64,000 bases of DNA, from assembly GCF_005298175.1 (NCBI RefSeq), contig NZ_SZYH01000001.1, positions 2,294,001-2,358,000 of the forward strand. Reading direction: 5' to 3'. The position numbers and the translations under genes are program-made. The stretch comes from Marinobacter panjinensis. Lineage in GTDB: Bacteria > Pseudomonadota > Gammaproteobacteria > Pseudomonadales > Oleiphilaceae. A model generated the notes under the pieces. The model did no database searches. It saw only the letters and a program-made list of their open reading frames with translations, and was not told the origin of the DNA. This document shows positions 34,643-43,826 of the stretch, in pieces; positions within the stretch are counted from its first letter, which is position 1, and each line of letters starts with the position of its first letter.

Positions 34643-35718
34643 ATGAGCCCGGAATCCTTGCCCGCGTCGCAATTGGTTTTGACCGTTTCCGGCTGGATGT
34701 CGACCTGCAACTGCCGGGCAACGGTGTGACTGCCCTGTTCGGCCATTCCGGCTGCGGCAAAACCACGCTGCTACGATGCATTGCCGGCCTGCAGGAATGC
34801 GCTGGCCACCTGTACGTCAACGGAGATGTGTGGCAGGACGGCACCACCTGCCTGCCAGTCCATCAACGCCCGCTGGCCTACGTATTTCAGGAAACCAGCC
34901 TGTTCCCCCATCTGTCGGTCAACGGCAATCTGAATTTTGGCTACCGCCGAACTCCGGCAGCACAGCGCCGGATTCATCCACAGCAGGTTATTGACTGGCT
35001 GGGGCTCTCGCATTTACTGGACCGAAGGCCGGAACGGCTCTCCGGCGGCGAACGCCAGCGCGTGGCTATCGCCCGTGCCCTGCTGACCAGCCCCCGACTG
35101 TTGCTGATGGACGAACCCCTGTCGGCACTGGACCAGGCCAGCAAGCGGGACATCCTGCCCTACCTGGAAACCCTGCGGGACAGCCTGGACATCCCGATCA
35201 TCTATGTATCCCATTCAGCCGCAGAGGTAGCCAGGCTTGCGGATAACATTGTGATGATGGATCAGGGCCGAGTGGTCGCCGAAGGTGGACTGCAAGAGAC
35301 ACTGGCCCGCCCTGACCAGCCATTTGCTCTTGAGCACGATGCAGCAGTGATCGTTCCTGCGATCATCCGGGAGCGGGACCTGCAGTGGCACCTCTGTCGC
35401 GCCGAATTCGAGGGGGGCAGCCTGTGGCTGCGGGATGACCGCCAGTCCGAAACCGGCACCCGGGTCAGACTGCAGATACTGGCGCGTGACGTGAGCATCG
35501 CCCTGGCCGCCAATCACGAACAGAGCATCCAGAACCTGCTTCCGGCCAGGGTGATGGATATGGCTGCGGAACACCGCCCCGGCATGACAACGGTGCGACT
35601 CCAGGCGGGCAAAACCTCGTTCCTGTCCCGGATCACCAGCCGCTCGGCGCATCAGCTGGGGCTCAGCCCCGGCATGGAAGTCTGCCTGCAGATCAAGAGC
35701 GTGGCCATTGTTGAGTAA
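34639..35718 (+). CDS. modC: Molybdate ABC transporter ATP-binding protein
   Basis: The 359-residue ATPase has Walker A ([16 protein letters not shown]), [13 protein letters not shown], signature [16 protein letters not shown], Walker [12 protein letters not shown] and YVSHSAAEV. The last 70 residues ([21 protein letters not shown] onward) form the MOP domain that binds molybdate and gives product inhibition of transport. The gene ends 12 bases from the convergent vfr gene. No modE gene or ModE-type operator is seen around the operon. Confidence 0.95.
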   Translation: MNEPGILARVAIGFDRFRLDVDLQLPGNGVTALFGHSGCGKTTLLRCIAGLQECAGHLYVNGDVWQDGTTCLPVHQRPLAYVFQETSLFPHLSVNGNLNFGYRRTPAAQRRIHPQQVIDWLGLSHLLDRRPERLSGGERQRVAIARALLTSPRLLLMDEPLSALDQASKRDILPYLETLRDSLDIPIIYVSHSAAEVARLADNIVMMDQGRVVAEGGLQETLARPDQPFALEHDAAVIVPAIIRERDLQWHLCRAEFEGGSLWLRDDRQSETGTRVRLQILARDVSIALAANHEQSIQNLLPARVMDMAAEHRPGMTTVRLQAGKTSFLSRITSRSAHQLGLSPGMEVCLQIKSVAIVE

Positions 35719-35730
35719 TACAAGGCCCGC

Positions 35731-36372
35731 CTAGCGGGTTCCGTAAACCACCATGGTCTTGCCCTTGACCCGGACCAGGCCCTGGTCTTCCAGAGTTTTG
35801 AGTACGCGGCCGACCATCTCGCGGGAACAGCCCACAATACGGCCGATCTCCTGGCGGGTGATCTTGATCTGCATGCCATCCGGGTGGGTCATGGCATCCG
35901 GTTCCTTGCACAGGTCCAGCAGGGTACGGGCAACACGTCCGGTCACGTCCAGGAAGGCCAGGTCGCCTACCTTGCGCGTAGTCTGGCGCAGGCGCGAGGC
36001 CATCTGCTCACCAATGAAATACAGCACCCTGGGGTCCTGCTGGGCGATTTCGCGGAACTTGGTGTAACTGATTTCGGCAACTTCACACTCGGTCTTGGCC
36101 TTTACCCAGGCACTGCGGGAGTCCATGTTGTCGAACAGCCCCATCTCACCGAAGAAGTCCCCGGCGTTCAGGTAAGCCATGATCATCTCGCGGCCATCGT
36201 CATCCTCGATAATGACGGTAACGGACCCCTTGACGATATAGAACAGGGAATCGCTTTTATCCCCCGCATAGATGATGGTGCTCTTGGCAGGGTAACGCCG
36301 GCGATGGCATTGCGAAAGAAAATAGTCGAGGTGTTTGGTTTTCTGCTCAACCGGCTTGACGATAGTGGCCAT
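35731..36372 (-). CDS. vfr: cAMP receptor protein family regulator (Vfr/Crp)
   Basis: Vfr/Crp binds cAMP and activates many genes, including virulence and pilus genes in Pseudomonas. The 213-residue protein from ATG 36372 has the cyclic-nucleotide pocket ([20 protein letters not shown], with Gly-Glu and Arg-Ser that hold the phosphate) and a C-terminal helix-turn-helix [29 protein letters not shown]. The trpGDC-vfr-osmC-speD order seen in P. aeruginosa favours Vfr; here about 16 kb separates trpC from it. Confidence 0.94.
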   Translation of the reverse strand: MATIVKPVEQKTKHLDYFLSQCHRRRYPAKSTIIYAGDKSDSLFYIVKGSVTVIIEDDDGREMIMAYLNAGDFFGEMGLFDNMDSRSAWVKAKTECEVAEISYTKFREIAQQDPRVLYFIGEQMASRLRQTTRKVGDLAFLDVTGRVARTLLDLCKEPDAMTHPDGMQIKITRQEIGRIVGCSREMVGRVLKTLEDQGLVRVKGKTMVVYGTR

Positions 36373-36461
36373 AGTGCGAGTCATGCCTCCTGATTACTGG
36401 CGGGATCCCAATGTTTTTATTCACCCTGCTTTCCGTGCGGGTTTATTCATTATGAACGCAA

Positions 36462-36490
36462 CTTATAACAAGAAGGCACCCTTTCGGCAA
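36462..36490 (-). promoter_or_regulatory. Predicted vfr promoter
   Basis: On the minus strand TTGCCG (36490-36485), a 17-base spacer and TATAAG (36467-36462) match consensus at four and five of six positions. The start of transcription would be near 36455, giving a leader of about 80 bases. I see no clear TGTGA-N6-TCACA site for self-control. Confidence 0.5.
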
Positions 36491-36608
36491 CCTGAAACAG
36501 TTTAGACCACATCAGTGGCACTGCCTTTTACGAGGCTGCCGGGCCAACCCGGATATGCTAGCATCCCTGCCAATTGTACGTTATATCCCATCCGGAGTAC
36601 GAAAACAG

Positions 36609-37031
36609 ATGAAAGCAACCATTGACTGGACCGGCGATGCCAGCTTCAGGGCAACCAGTGGCAGCGGCCACGCGATACAGATGGACGGGCCTCCTGACCA
36701 TGGCGGCAAGGATCTGGGGCCAAGGCCGATGGAGATGATGCTGATGGGGCTGGGCGGTTGCTCCTCCTTTGACGTCATGAGCATCCTGCAGAAAAGCCGT
36801 CAGGATGTGACTGCCTGCCACGCCGAACTGGAAGCAGAACGCGCTGACGCGGTGCCAGCCGTGTTCACCCGCATTCATCTGCACTTTGTGGTCACCGGGC
36901 GCAAGCTGAAGGAAAACCTGGTGAAAAGAGCGGTCAGCCTTTCTGCGGAAAAATACTGTTCCGCTTCCATCATGCTGGAAAAAGCCGGAGTGGAAATCAC
37001 CCACAGCCACGAGATCCGCGAGGCGCCCTGA
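36609..37031 (+). CDS. OsmC family peroxiredoxin-like protein (YhfA type)
   Basis: The 140-residue protein has the OsmC fold with GPRPMEMMLMGLGGCSSFDVMSIL (first active Cys near 57) and SAEKYCSASIMLEKAG (second Cys near 117), the pair that reduces organic hydroperoxides. The short form matches YhfA, found beside crp in E. coli and vfr in Pseudomonas. ATG 36609 begins at the conserved MKATIDWTG. It is divergent from vfr and ahead of speD. Confidence 0.9.
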   Translation: MKATIDWTGDASFRATSGSGHAIQMDGPPDHGGKDLGPRPMEMMLMGLGGCSSFDVMSILQKSRQDVTACHAELEAERADAVPAVFTRIHLHFVVTGRKLKENLVKRAVSLSAEKYCSASIMLEKAGVEITHSHEIREAP

Positions 37032-37041
37032 ACCGGGAAAA

Positions 37042-37067
37042 TTCGGGTGCTACAATATTGCCCCGAA
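37042..37067 (+). terminator. Hairpin after the OsmC-family gene
   Basis: TTCGGG-T-GC (37042-37050) pairs with GC-CCCGAA (37060-37067) with one bulge and a 9-base loop, 10 bases after the stop codon. No T-run follows. A second weaker inverted repeat, GAGGGT with ACCCTC, lies at 37081-37109. Termination is possible, not certain. Confidence 0.35.
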
Positions 37068-37227
37068 CTCTACCAAAATCGAGGGTCGGTGTGCATAATA
37101 CGCACCCTCTCCGCCGGTCTGCGCAAAAGGTAAACAACCCGGTCAGTTATCGGTGGCGGCCTTGGTGGCATGCGTTAAACAGGCATGACCACTGAAACTC
37201 ATCTCCAGTCACTTGGGGGGGCTGAAC

Positions 37228-38019
37228 ATGGAAACCAAACTACAGCTGCACGGTTTCAATAACCTGACCAAATCGCTGAGCTTCAACATCTACGACATCT
37301 GTTATGCGCAGACCGAAGAGCAACGTGAAGCCTATATTGATTACATCGACGAGATGTACAACGCCGAGCGTCTGACCCAGATCCTCACGGATGTGGTCAA
37401 GATTATCGGGGCCAATGTGCTCAATATTGCACGCCAGGATTACGAGCCTCACGGCGCCTCTGTCACCATGCTGATTGCGGAGCACGAACTCAGTGATGGT
37501 GAGCCGGACAACGAGGAGTCTCCGGGCCCGCTGCCGGATGCCATCGTGGCACATCTCGACAAGAGCCACGTCACCGTCCACACCTATCCGGAGAGCCACC
37601 CCCACGATGGCGTGAGTACTTTCCGCGCTGACATCGACGTTTCCACCTGCGGTCTGATCTCGCCCCTGAAGGTATTGAACTACCTGATCCACAGCTTTGA
37701 TTCCGACGTGGTTACCGTGGACTACCGTGTACGGGGCTTCACCCGCGATGTGGATGGCACCAAGCACTATATCGATCACGACATCAACTCGATCCAGAAC
37801 TACCTGACCGAGGATACCCGGAACGCCTACCAGATGATTGACGTCAACGTGTACCAGGAAAACCTGTTTCACACCAAGATGATGCTCAAGAACTTCAAAC
37901 TGGATAACTACGTGTTCGGAGTCAATGCCAGCGATCTGGACCCACGGGAAGCGCAGTCCATTGAAGACCGCCTGAGGCGGGAGATGCTGGAGATTTTCTA
38001 CTCCCGCAACGTGGAATAG
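37228..38019 (+). CDS. speD: S-adenosylmethionine decarboxylase proenzyme
   Basis: SpeD makes decarboxylated SAM for spermidine synthesis. The 263-residue proenzyme is of the long E. coli type. The chain cuts itself before Ser113 in [18 protein letters not shown] to form the pyruvoyl cofactor. Also typical are [48 protein letters not shown] and [24 protein letters not shown] at 37215-37220 is 7 bases before ATG 37228; a TTG at 37213 is unlikely. A strong terminator follows. Confidence 0.96.
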   Translation: METKLQLHGFNNLTKSLSFNIYDICYAQTEEQREAYIDYIDEMYNAERLTQILTDVVKIIGANVLNIARQDYEPHGASVTMLIAEHELSDGEPDNEESPGPLPDAIVAHLDKSHVTVHTYPESHPHDGVSTFRADIDVSTCGLISPLKVLNYLIHSFDSDVVTVDYRVRGFTRDVDGTKHYIDHDINSIQNYLTEDTRNAYQMIDVNVYQENLFHTKMMLKNFKLDNYVFGVNASDLDPREAQSIEDRLRREMLEIFYSRNVE

Positions 38020-38031
38020 CCTCATCTGGTG

Positions 38032-38070
38032 CCGGTGATGGCCTGCCATCACCGGATCTTCAGTTTTTTT
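38032..38070 (+). terminator. Rho-independent terminator of speD
   Basis: CCGGTGATGG (38032-38041) and CCATCACCGG (38046-38055) form a perfect 10-bp stem with a CCTG loop. Seven T residues lie at 38064-38070 after an 8-base gap. It lies 13 bases after the speD stop. Confidence 0.75.
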
Positions 38071-38156
38071 GATGTCTCCTTCCAGAATTCTCCGGTTTAT
38101 TCCTGTGCCTTCGAGGGCGTTTAATAGACGCCATACCCCTTGAGGAGGAGCAAACC

Positions 38157-39014
38157 ATGTCCCTGCGAGCTGTAAAACAAACCATCCCTGCCCTGGAAAC
38201 CTCTGACGGTGCCGGTGTGCGCATCAAGCGTTCCATCGGACAACATCAGAACATCCGTCTTGACCCGTTCCTGATGCTGGATGAATTCGGTTCCGACCAG
38301 CCCCAGGACTACATTGCCGGCTTCCCGTCCCACCCTCACCGAGGGTTTGAGACGGTTACCTACATGATCGAGGGCCACATGCTCCACGAAGATCATTTGG
38401 GCAACCGTGGCAATCTCAAAAACGGAGGCGTGCAGTGGATGACCGCCGGGCGCGGCATTGTGCACTCGGAAATGCCCCAGCAGGAATCCGGGCAAATGCG
38501 CGGTTTCCAGCTATGGCTCAATTTGCCGGCTGCAGAAAAAATGAAACCGGCGGGCTACCGCGATATCCAGCCTGAGGACATACCGGCCATTACCGTTGAC
38601 GGCGGCCTGGTAAAACTGATTGCCGGCACGGTCACCGTTGATGGGCAGGAGCATCAGGGAGCTGTCAGCGGAGGCAGTACCCGCCCCCTGTATGCGGATA
38701 TTCACCTGGCTCCGGGGAAAGAAGCTCTGCTGCCGGTCAACCCGGAGCTGGATGGCATGTTGTATCTCTACGCCGGTGACGCGTCACTGGTATCGGACAA
38801 GGGCACGCAGGCTCTACAGGCCTCGGCCGCCAGCGTCCTGTCGGCGGGTGACAGCATCCGGATCGGCGCCGGTGAGAACGGCGCGCGTCTGCTGTTGATC
38901 GCCGGAAAACCGATTGGCGAACCCGTGGTCCAGTACGGCCCGTTCGTTATGAACAGCCGGGAAGAGATTGAGCAGACGCTGCGGGATTATCGTGACGGAC
39001 GCCTGACCGCCTGA
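38157..39014 (+). CDS. Pirin family protein (bicupin)
   Basis: The 285-residue protein has the pirin N-domain metal motif GFPSHPHRGFETVTYMIEG, then GGVQWMTAGRGIVHSEMPQ, where His and Glu complete the iron site, and a C-terminal cupin (NPELDGMLYLYAGDAS). Bacterial pirins include quercetinases and regulators of central metabolism; the function here is not settled. GAGGAG precedes the ATG. The stop codon abuts that of the convergent phosphoribulokinase gene with no gap. Confidence 0.92.
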   Translation: MSLRAVKQTIPALETSDGAGVRIKRSIGQHQNIRLDPFLMLDEFGSDQPQDYIAGFPSHPHRGFETVTYMIEGHMLHEDHLGNRGNLKNGGVQWMTAGRGIVHSEMPQQESGQMRGFQLWLNLPAAEKMKPAGYRDIQPEDIPAITVDGGLVKLIAGTVTVDGQEHQGAVSGGSTRPLYADIHLAPGKEALLPVNPELDGMLYLYAGDASLVSDKGTQALQASAASVLSAGDSIRIGAGENGARLLLIAGKPIGEPVVQYGPFVMNSREEIEQTLRDYRDGRLTA

Positions 39015-39881
39015 TCACGCGAAGGGCTTGCGGGCCATCAACTCTGACACCAGCGGCCGCATGATCAGATCCATGGCCAGGGACAGCTTGGTCCCGGGAA
39101 TGACCAGCGTGTCGTGACGGGACAGGCTGCTGCCGGCAATCATCTGCAGCAGATAGGGAAAGTCCACATCCGTCGGGTCACGGAAATGAATAACGATCAG
39201 GCTCTCATCTTCGGTGGGAACATCCCGGACAACAAAGGGGTTGGACGTATCCACCAGGGGGATGCGCTGGAAGTTCACATGGGTGTGGGTAAATTGTGGA
39301 ACAATATCATGCACATAATCGTCCATGCGGTTGATGATGGTTTCCACCACCGCATCCTGTGAATACCCGCGCTTGTTGGTGTCGCGATGGATCTTCTGGA
39401 TCCACTCCAGATTGACGATCGGCACCACGCCTACCAGCAGGTCCACATATTGGGCAATGTTATAGGCCTCGCTGACCACCCCGCCATGGAGTCCCTCGTA
39501 GAAGAGTAAATCCGTTTCCGGTGCAAGTGGTCCCCAGGGTGTGAACGTACCCGCCTTGTGGCCCGCCTCGATCAGCTTCCTGTCTTCGTCGTGAACGTAC
39601 TGACGGAACTGGCCGCTGCCGGTGTGGCCATAGTCGTAGAACAGAGCTTCCAGCTTGTCGATATGATTTGCGGCCAGTGCAAAATGGTTGCGCTCACCAA
39701 ATTGGCCCTTGGCGGCAAGACGAGCCATTTGCTCACGATTGTAGCGGTGAAAGCTGTCGCCACTGACCATGGCGGCCCGAAGCCCTTCGCTGGAAAACAG
39801 CCGGCTGAAGATCTCGCCCGTGGTGGTGGTTCCGGCACCTGAGGAGCCGGTAACCGCGATAATCGGATGGCGCTTTGACAT
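39015..39881 (-). CDS. Phosphoribulokinase family protein (PrkB-like)
   Basis: The 288-residue protein opens with IIAVTGSSGAGTTTTGEIF (P-loop near 11-20) and shows VSGDSFHRYNREQM, TDLLFYEGLHGG, VNLEWIQKIHRDTNKRGYS and QRIPLVDTSNPF, as in proteobacterial class I phosphoribulokinases and the E. coli PrkB type. Calvin-cycle kinases of this class make ribulose bisphosphate, but no Rubisco or other carbon-fixation gene is here. The true substrate in heterotrophs is not established. It lies between the pirin gene and the DUF1631 gene, 18 bases after the latter. Confidence 0.87.
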   Translation of the reverse strand: MSKRHPIIAVTGSSGAGTTTTGEIFSRLFSSEGLRAAMVSGDSFHRYNREQMARLAAKGQFGERNHFALAANHIDKLEALFYDYGHTGSGQFRQYVHDEDRKLIEAGHKAGTFTPWGPLAPETDLLFYEGLHGGVVSEAYNIAQYVDLLVGVVPIVNLEWIQKIHRDTNKRGYSQDAVVETIINRMDDYVHDIVPQFTHTHVNFQRIPLVDTSNPFVVRDVPTEDESLIVIHFRDPTDVDFPYLLQMIAGSSLSRHDTLVIPGTKLSLAMDLIMRPLVSELMARKPFA

Positions 39882-39899
39882 AACAGGGGGTCCGGAAAG

Positions 39900-42800
39900 T
39901 CAGTCCAGGCTGGTGAGCAGCCGCGGCTTTTCGATGATGAAACCCTGAGCATAATCCACGCCCAGACTGGCCAGCATATCGAGAACCCCGCGGGTTTCAA
40001 CCTGTGAGGCAATGACTTCCCGTTTCATGTAGTGAGCCATGTCTACCATCGACTTCACCATGGCCTGATCCGTTTCACTGGTATCCAGTTGATTGGTGAA
40101 GGCGCTGTCCAGCTTGATAAAGTCCACAGGAAGGCTGCGCATGAACTGGAACGACGTTGGCCCGCTACCGAAATCACCCAGACAGAACCGGCATCCAAGC
40201 TCCTTCATTTCCTCGATGAACTCGGAAATGCCCTGAAGATCGTTGATAGCCGATGCTTCGGTAATCTCGAACCAGATTCTTTCAATGGGGGCGTCTTTCT
40301 GGCTCAGCTTGTCGTAGATGAACTCCATCAACAGCTGATCGTTCAGCGAATGCCCGGACAGGTTTATGCAAATTCCACCCATGTGCTCCGGATCGGGCGC
40401 CTTGTCCCGCAGCCAGTCCAGCATCTGGCCCACCACCCAGCGATCAACGGCCTGCATACGGTCATAGCGCTCCGCCATACGGACAAAATCCTTGCCGGTA
40501 ATCAGGTTGCCGGTGTCGTCATACATGCTGATAAGAATCTCATACTGTGGCGACATCGTGGTGCGTGGGTGAAGTGGAATAATCTTTTGGCATCGCAGCA
40601 GCATGCGCTCTTCATTCAGATCCCCCAGGTTGGCAACCTTGGCGGCAATCTGCTCCTGGCGTGCGTGGTCGTGGGCGTCGAGGGAATATTCCATCACCTT
40701 GCCATGGCCCCGTTTCTTGGCCGCTTTCATGGCTTCTTCGGATGCCTTCAGCCAGCGTTCGGCATTGGCCAGTGCAGGCATTTCCTGCGCCAGCCCGACA
40801 CTGGCTGAAAGGTGATAACTGCCACTGTCAAAACGGAATTCCATGGCCTCGATGGCCGCCACGATCCCCCGGGAAGCTTCCAGGGCAGTTTCCGCCGCTA
40901 GCATCAGTGCAAATTCGTTACCGGACAGCCGTGCCAGTGGCATGCCATCCCCCACATGGCTGCGAAGCACATCGGCGACCATGCGCAAGGCTTCATCCCC
41001 GGCCTGATAGCCGGCGGTATCGTTGAGAAGGCGAAACTGGCGCAGATCAAGCCGGACCAGTGCGCGCTCATCCTCACGCCGTGCCAGCTGCTGCTCCAGC
41101 ATACGCTCAAACTCACGGCGCCCCAGCAAGCCGGTCAGCTCATCGTGGGTGGACGCCCAGGACAGCTGGTCATAGACCTTGCGCACCATCCGGTCGATGC
41201 TTTCATCCACCAGTGGCCGCTCATACTGACTGTCGGGAACGATAATCCCTTTGCGCATATGCTGGGCCAGTGCCTCCAGCTCCAGCTCCACTACCCGCAT
41301 GCCCTGGTGGTTAACAAACACAAAGCGGCTGAACCCCCTGGCCACCCACACCAGACGAATGTACTGGGGCTCGTCCGGCTTCTCCTGATCCTTGAGCCAG
41401 TCCCCGGTGCGCAATTGCTGGGCACGGTTGACCCAGCGCTGCAGGCTGCGCTGCTCGCGCTCGGAGAGGGCCTGTTTCTTGTCGTCTTCACTCTTCGCCG
41501 GCGGGATTTCCACCATGTCAGGCGGGCTGTCAGGACGGCGCACCAGGAACTGCTTGAGCTCGTCACGAATCTGGGAAGACGGCATATGGTTACTGGAGAT
41601 TGAGGCCAGGCCGTCCTGGATCACCCGCAATAACTCCGGCAGGTTGATGGTATTCTCGGGGTCATCCGCAAAGGTCATCAGTGAATCAATGACGGAAAGA
41701 TAGTCCTGCCACAGGGGGCTGTCCTGTCCCTGGCGAATCCAGGTCAGCGATAGCAGATCGCGCCAGCCACCGTCCAACAGGCTGACCACCGCCTTCGGTA
41801 CTTTCCGGCCCGCCAGTTTCTGTTCCAGCACGGCCGCCACTGCCTTCTTGGATTCGGACACCTTCTGGGCGCCCTCGGCGGCGGCCGTCACGCGCTCCAC
41901 GTTGCGTCGATACACCAGATTCTGGCGATCTATCAGGCCATCCAGTTCCTGTACCGCACTTTCGAAGACTCCGGTGTCCTGCTCAAAATCAGTGGCAATG
42001 CGCTGAATCAGTTCATCAATCCGCCGCTGCACTACCGGATTGATGCGGCCGCCCTTCACACCCAGTTGCGCCAGCCGGTTCATTACACCGCGTACCGGGC
42101 TGTCCTGATCGTTAAAAAACTCCGAATCCCTCATGACCACTTTCAGCACCGGCACTTCCAGCTGGCGCATCCGTGACTGGGCATATTCACTGAGTTTGGG
42201 GCTTTCCACCACACTGCTGAAGAATCGGTCGACCACGTCCAGGGTGCTTTGCTCCTCTTCCCCCAGTGCGTGCTCTCCACTCTCCCTGACCCGTTCCACA
42301 ACACGTTCGCGAAGGGACAGCTGTTCAGGACTGGCGTTCGCTGCCTGCAACTGAAGCTCCTGCAGCTGCTTCTGCAATTCGCCGGCGGAAAGCTCCCTGG
42401 CCCCGGGGGAAAACTCCACCGGTGCCATATCGCCCCGGGCCAGGCGGCTGGCCGTCAGAGTACCAAGCAGATTCTTCACAGTTGCAAAGGCCGTCTGGGC
42501 GGCCGATGCATAACCACGAAATTCAGAGGACGCTTTCCGGCCCGGAAAGCGGGTCATTTTGCGCTCGGGGGTCGGCGCCTCGCTGGCGGTCGCGGTCGTC
42601 TCCTGCGCCGGAACCTCCTGTCTGGGCGGGACCGGCGACTTCTTTTTGCTATCCACGCTCTCCGCGGGTGCCTGTTCGCTCAGATACTTGCTCAGGTCCA
42701 GATCCGGTAACACGCCATGACGCACCAGAATATTATTCAGCTCCCGGTAGAGGGGGCCAAGATGCATCAGTACAGACTTTTCAAACGCCTTGAGACAGAC

Positions 42801-43658
42801 CTTCTCCACGTCCCGGCCGGCCTTGAGCAGATTCAGGCCGGAATGGAAGGATTCGCAGATCAAAGACGGGCCCAGCGGGTTGTGGTGTCCGGTGGAATTG
42901 GCGATGCCAAGCTTGTCGAGGCGGAGCTTCAGCTGCAGCAGATCACCTCGATACTGGGTGTCCGCCTTGGTAACCATCACGCGGATCGTCAGCCAGTCTT
43001 CAAACTCGCCCTTGTCCACCACCGACAGTTCAGCCCCGGGAGCACCCCTGGGTGCCGGTTTGAGGGGCGATTCCAGGCTCCGCGACATCTGGTGCCAGAT
43101 AACCCGTTGGCGCGCCTGAAGCTGGCCGGAAGCATCCATGAATTCATTCGCCTGCTGATCATTGCCCGCCTTCTGGGCCGCTTCACGCAGGGCGGTGACC
43201 ATCTGCACAAAACACGCATCCATCAGCGGCTCAATGTACTGGATAACCGCCTTTGCTGATTGGTGCAGGACGAACTGGACCTTGTCACTGGGCGCCCGCA
43301 ACGAGGCCCGCTCCTGATGACGATTGCCGCCACACTGCTCCAGCATGGCATTGACCGCCTCCGGATTCGAACGTGTAAACCCCACGCCCATGGCGCCTTC
43401 AATACGGCGCATGACATTGACATACAATTCGTGACGTTTACGGCCGTCAGGGCTGCGAAAACGGACCACCAGTTCCGGTGCGCCCCGCGCAAGCACCTGA
43501 TCCAGTTTTCTGGAAGTCTCCCCGGAATACCGCACAAACAGGCCCTCAGCGCAGAAATCCGCGATCTGACAGGGCAGATTTTCACCACTGCCAACGTCCA
43601 GCTGTGCTGCAAGTTTGATCGGTTGGCGGGGACTAGAACGACGATCTTTCGGATCCAT
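39900..43658 (-). CDS. Large DUF1631 protein with PilZ-like, degenerate GGDEF and EAL domains
   Basis: At 1252 residues this is the largest gene in the window. Residues 5-110 look PilZ-like (RRSSPRQPIKLAAQL at the start), and about 150-800 fit DUF1631 with long helical parts. A GGDEF domain from about 830 has STHDELTGLLGRREFERML but SGNEF in place of GGDEF, and no RxxD site. An EAL domain from about 1000 has YEIL, ITEAS, CLGDFGSG for LDDFG and SQVETRG for EGVE. Several metal ligands are lost, so it is more likely a c-di-GMP receptor (as FimX is) than an enzyme. Confidence 0.82.
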   Translation of the reverse strand: MDPKDRRSSPRQPIKLAAQLDVGSGENLPCQIADFCAEGLFVRYSGETSRKLDQVLARGAPELVVRFRSPDGRKRHELYVNVMRRIEGAMGVGFTRSNPEAVNAMLEQCGGNRHQERASLRAPSDKVQFVLHQSAKAVIQYIEPLMDACFVQMVTALREAAQKAGNDQQANEFMDASGQLQARQRVIWHQMSRSLESPLKPAPRGAPGAELSVVDKGEFEDWLTIRVMVTKADTQYRGDLLQLKLRLDKLGIANSTGHHNPLGPSLICESFHSGLNLLKAGRDVEKVCLKAFEKSVLMHLGPLYRELNNILVRHGVLPDLDLSKYLSEQAPAESVDSKKKSPVPPRQEVPAQETTATASEAPTPERKMTRFPGRKASSEFRGYASAAQTAFATVKNLLGTLTASRLARGDMAPVEFSPGARELSAGELQKQLQELQLQAANASPEQLSLRERVVERVRESGEHALGEEEQSTLDVVDRFFSSVVESPKLSEYAQSRMRQLEVPVLKVVMRDSEFFNDQDSPVRGVMNRLAQLGVKGGRINPVVQRRIDELIQRIATDFEQDTGVFESAVQELDGLIDRQNLVYRRNVERVTAAAEGAQKVSESKKAVAAVLEQKLAGRKVPKAVVSLLDGGWRDLLSLTWIRQGQDSPLWQDYLSVIDSLMTFADDPENTINLPELLRVIQDGLASISSNHMPSSQIRDELKQFLVRRPDSPPDMVEIPPAKSEDDKKQALSEREQRSLQRWVNRAQQLRTGDWLKDQEKPDEPQYIRLVWVARGFSRFVFVNHQGMRVVELELEALAQHMRKGIIVPDSQYERPLVDESIDRMVRKVYDQLSWASTHDELTGLLGRREFERMLEQQLARREDERALVRLDLRQFRLLNDTAGYQAGDEALRMVADVLRSHVGDGMPLARLSGNEFALMLAAETALEASRGIVAAIEAMEFRFDSGSYHLSASVGLAQEMPALANAERWLKASEEAMKAAKKRGHGKVMEYSLDAHDHARQEQIAAKVANLGDLNEERMLLRCQKIIPLHPRTTMSPQYEILISMYDDTGNLITGKDFVRMAERYDRMQAVDRWVVGQMLDWLRDKAPDPEHMGGICINLSGHSLNDQLLMEFIYDKLSQKDAPIERIWFEITEASAINDLQGISEFIEEMKELGCRFCLGDFGSGPTSFQFMRSLPVDFIKLDSAFTNQLDTSETDQAMVKSMVDMAHYMKREVIASQVETRGVLDMLASLGVDYAQGFIIEKPRLLTSLD

Positions 43659-43826
43659 GAACTACCTGATATCTGGCGAAGCCTGGTGAACCGGTTATGC
43701 AAACTGTTCCGATTACCGGCCGGTATCCCTGAAAGGCAGCGACAGCCGCCTGCTACTTGGGGGAACATAGCTGTAATATAACCCCTGACCCACTCGCCAG
43801 CCAGCAACAAAATAACAGCCTGAACC

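Noticed and set aside
35726..35738. CCCGC-CTA-GCGGG between modC and vfr as a terminator
   Set aside because: The stem is only five pairs and lies partly in the vfr stop region, with no T-run on either strand.
36373..36608. A cAMP-receptor binding site in the vfr-osmC divergent region
   Set aside because: No TGTGA-N6-TCACA-like sequence was found on reading this stretch.
43260..43781. 173-codon frame opposite the start of the DUF1631 gene
   Set aside because: It is antisense to a clear conserved domain and has no recognisable protein features.
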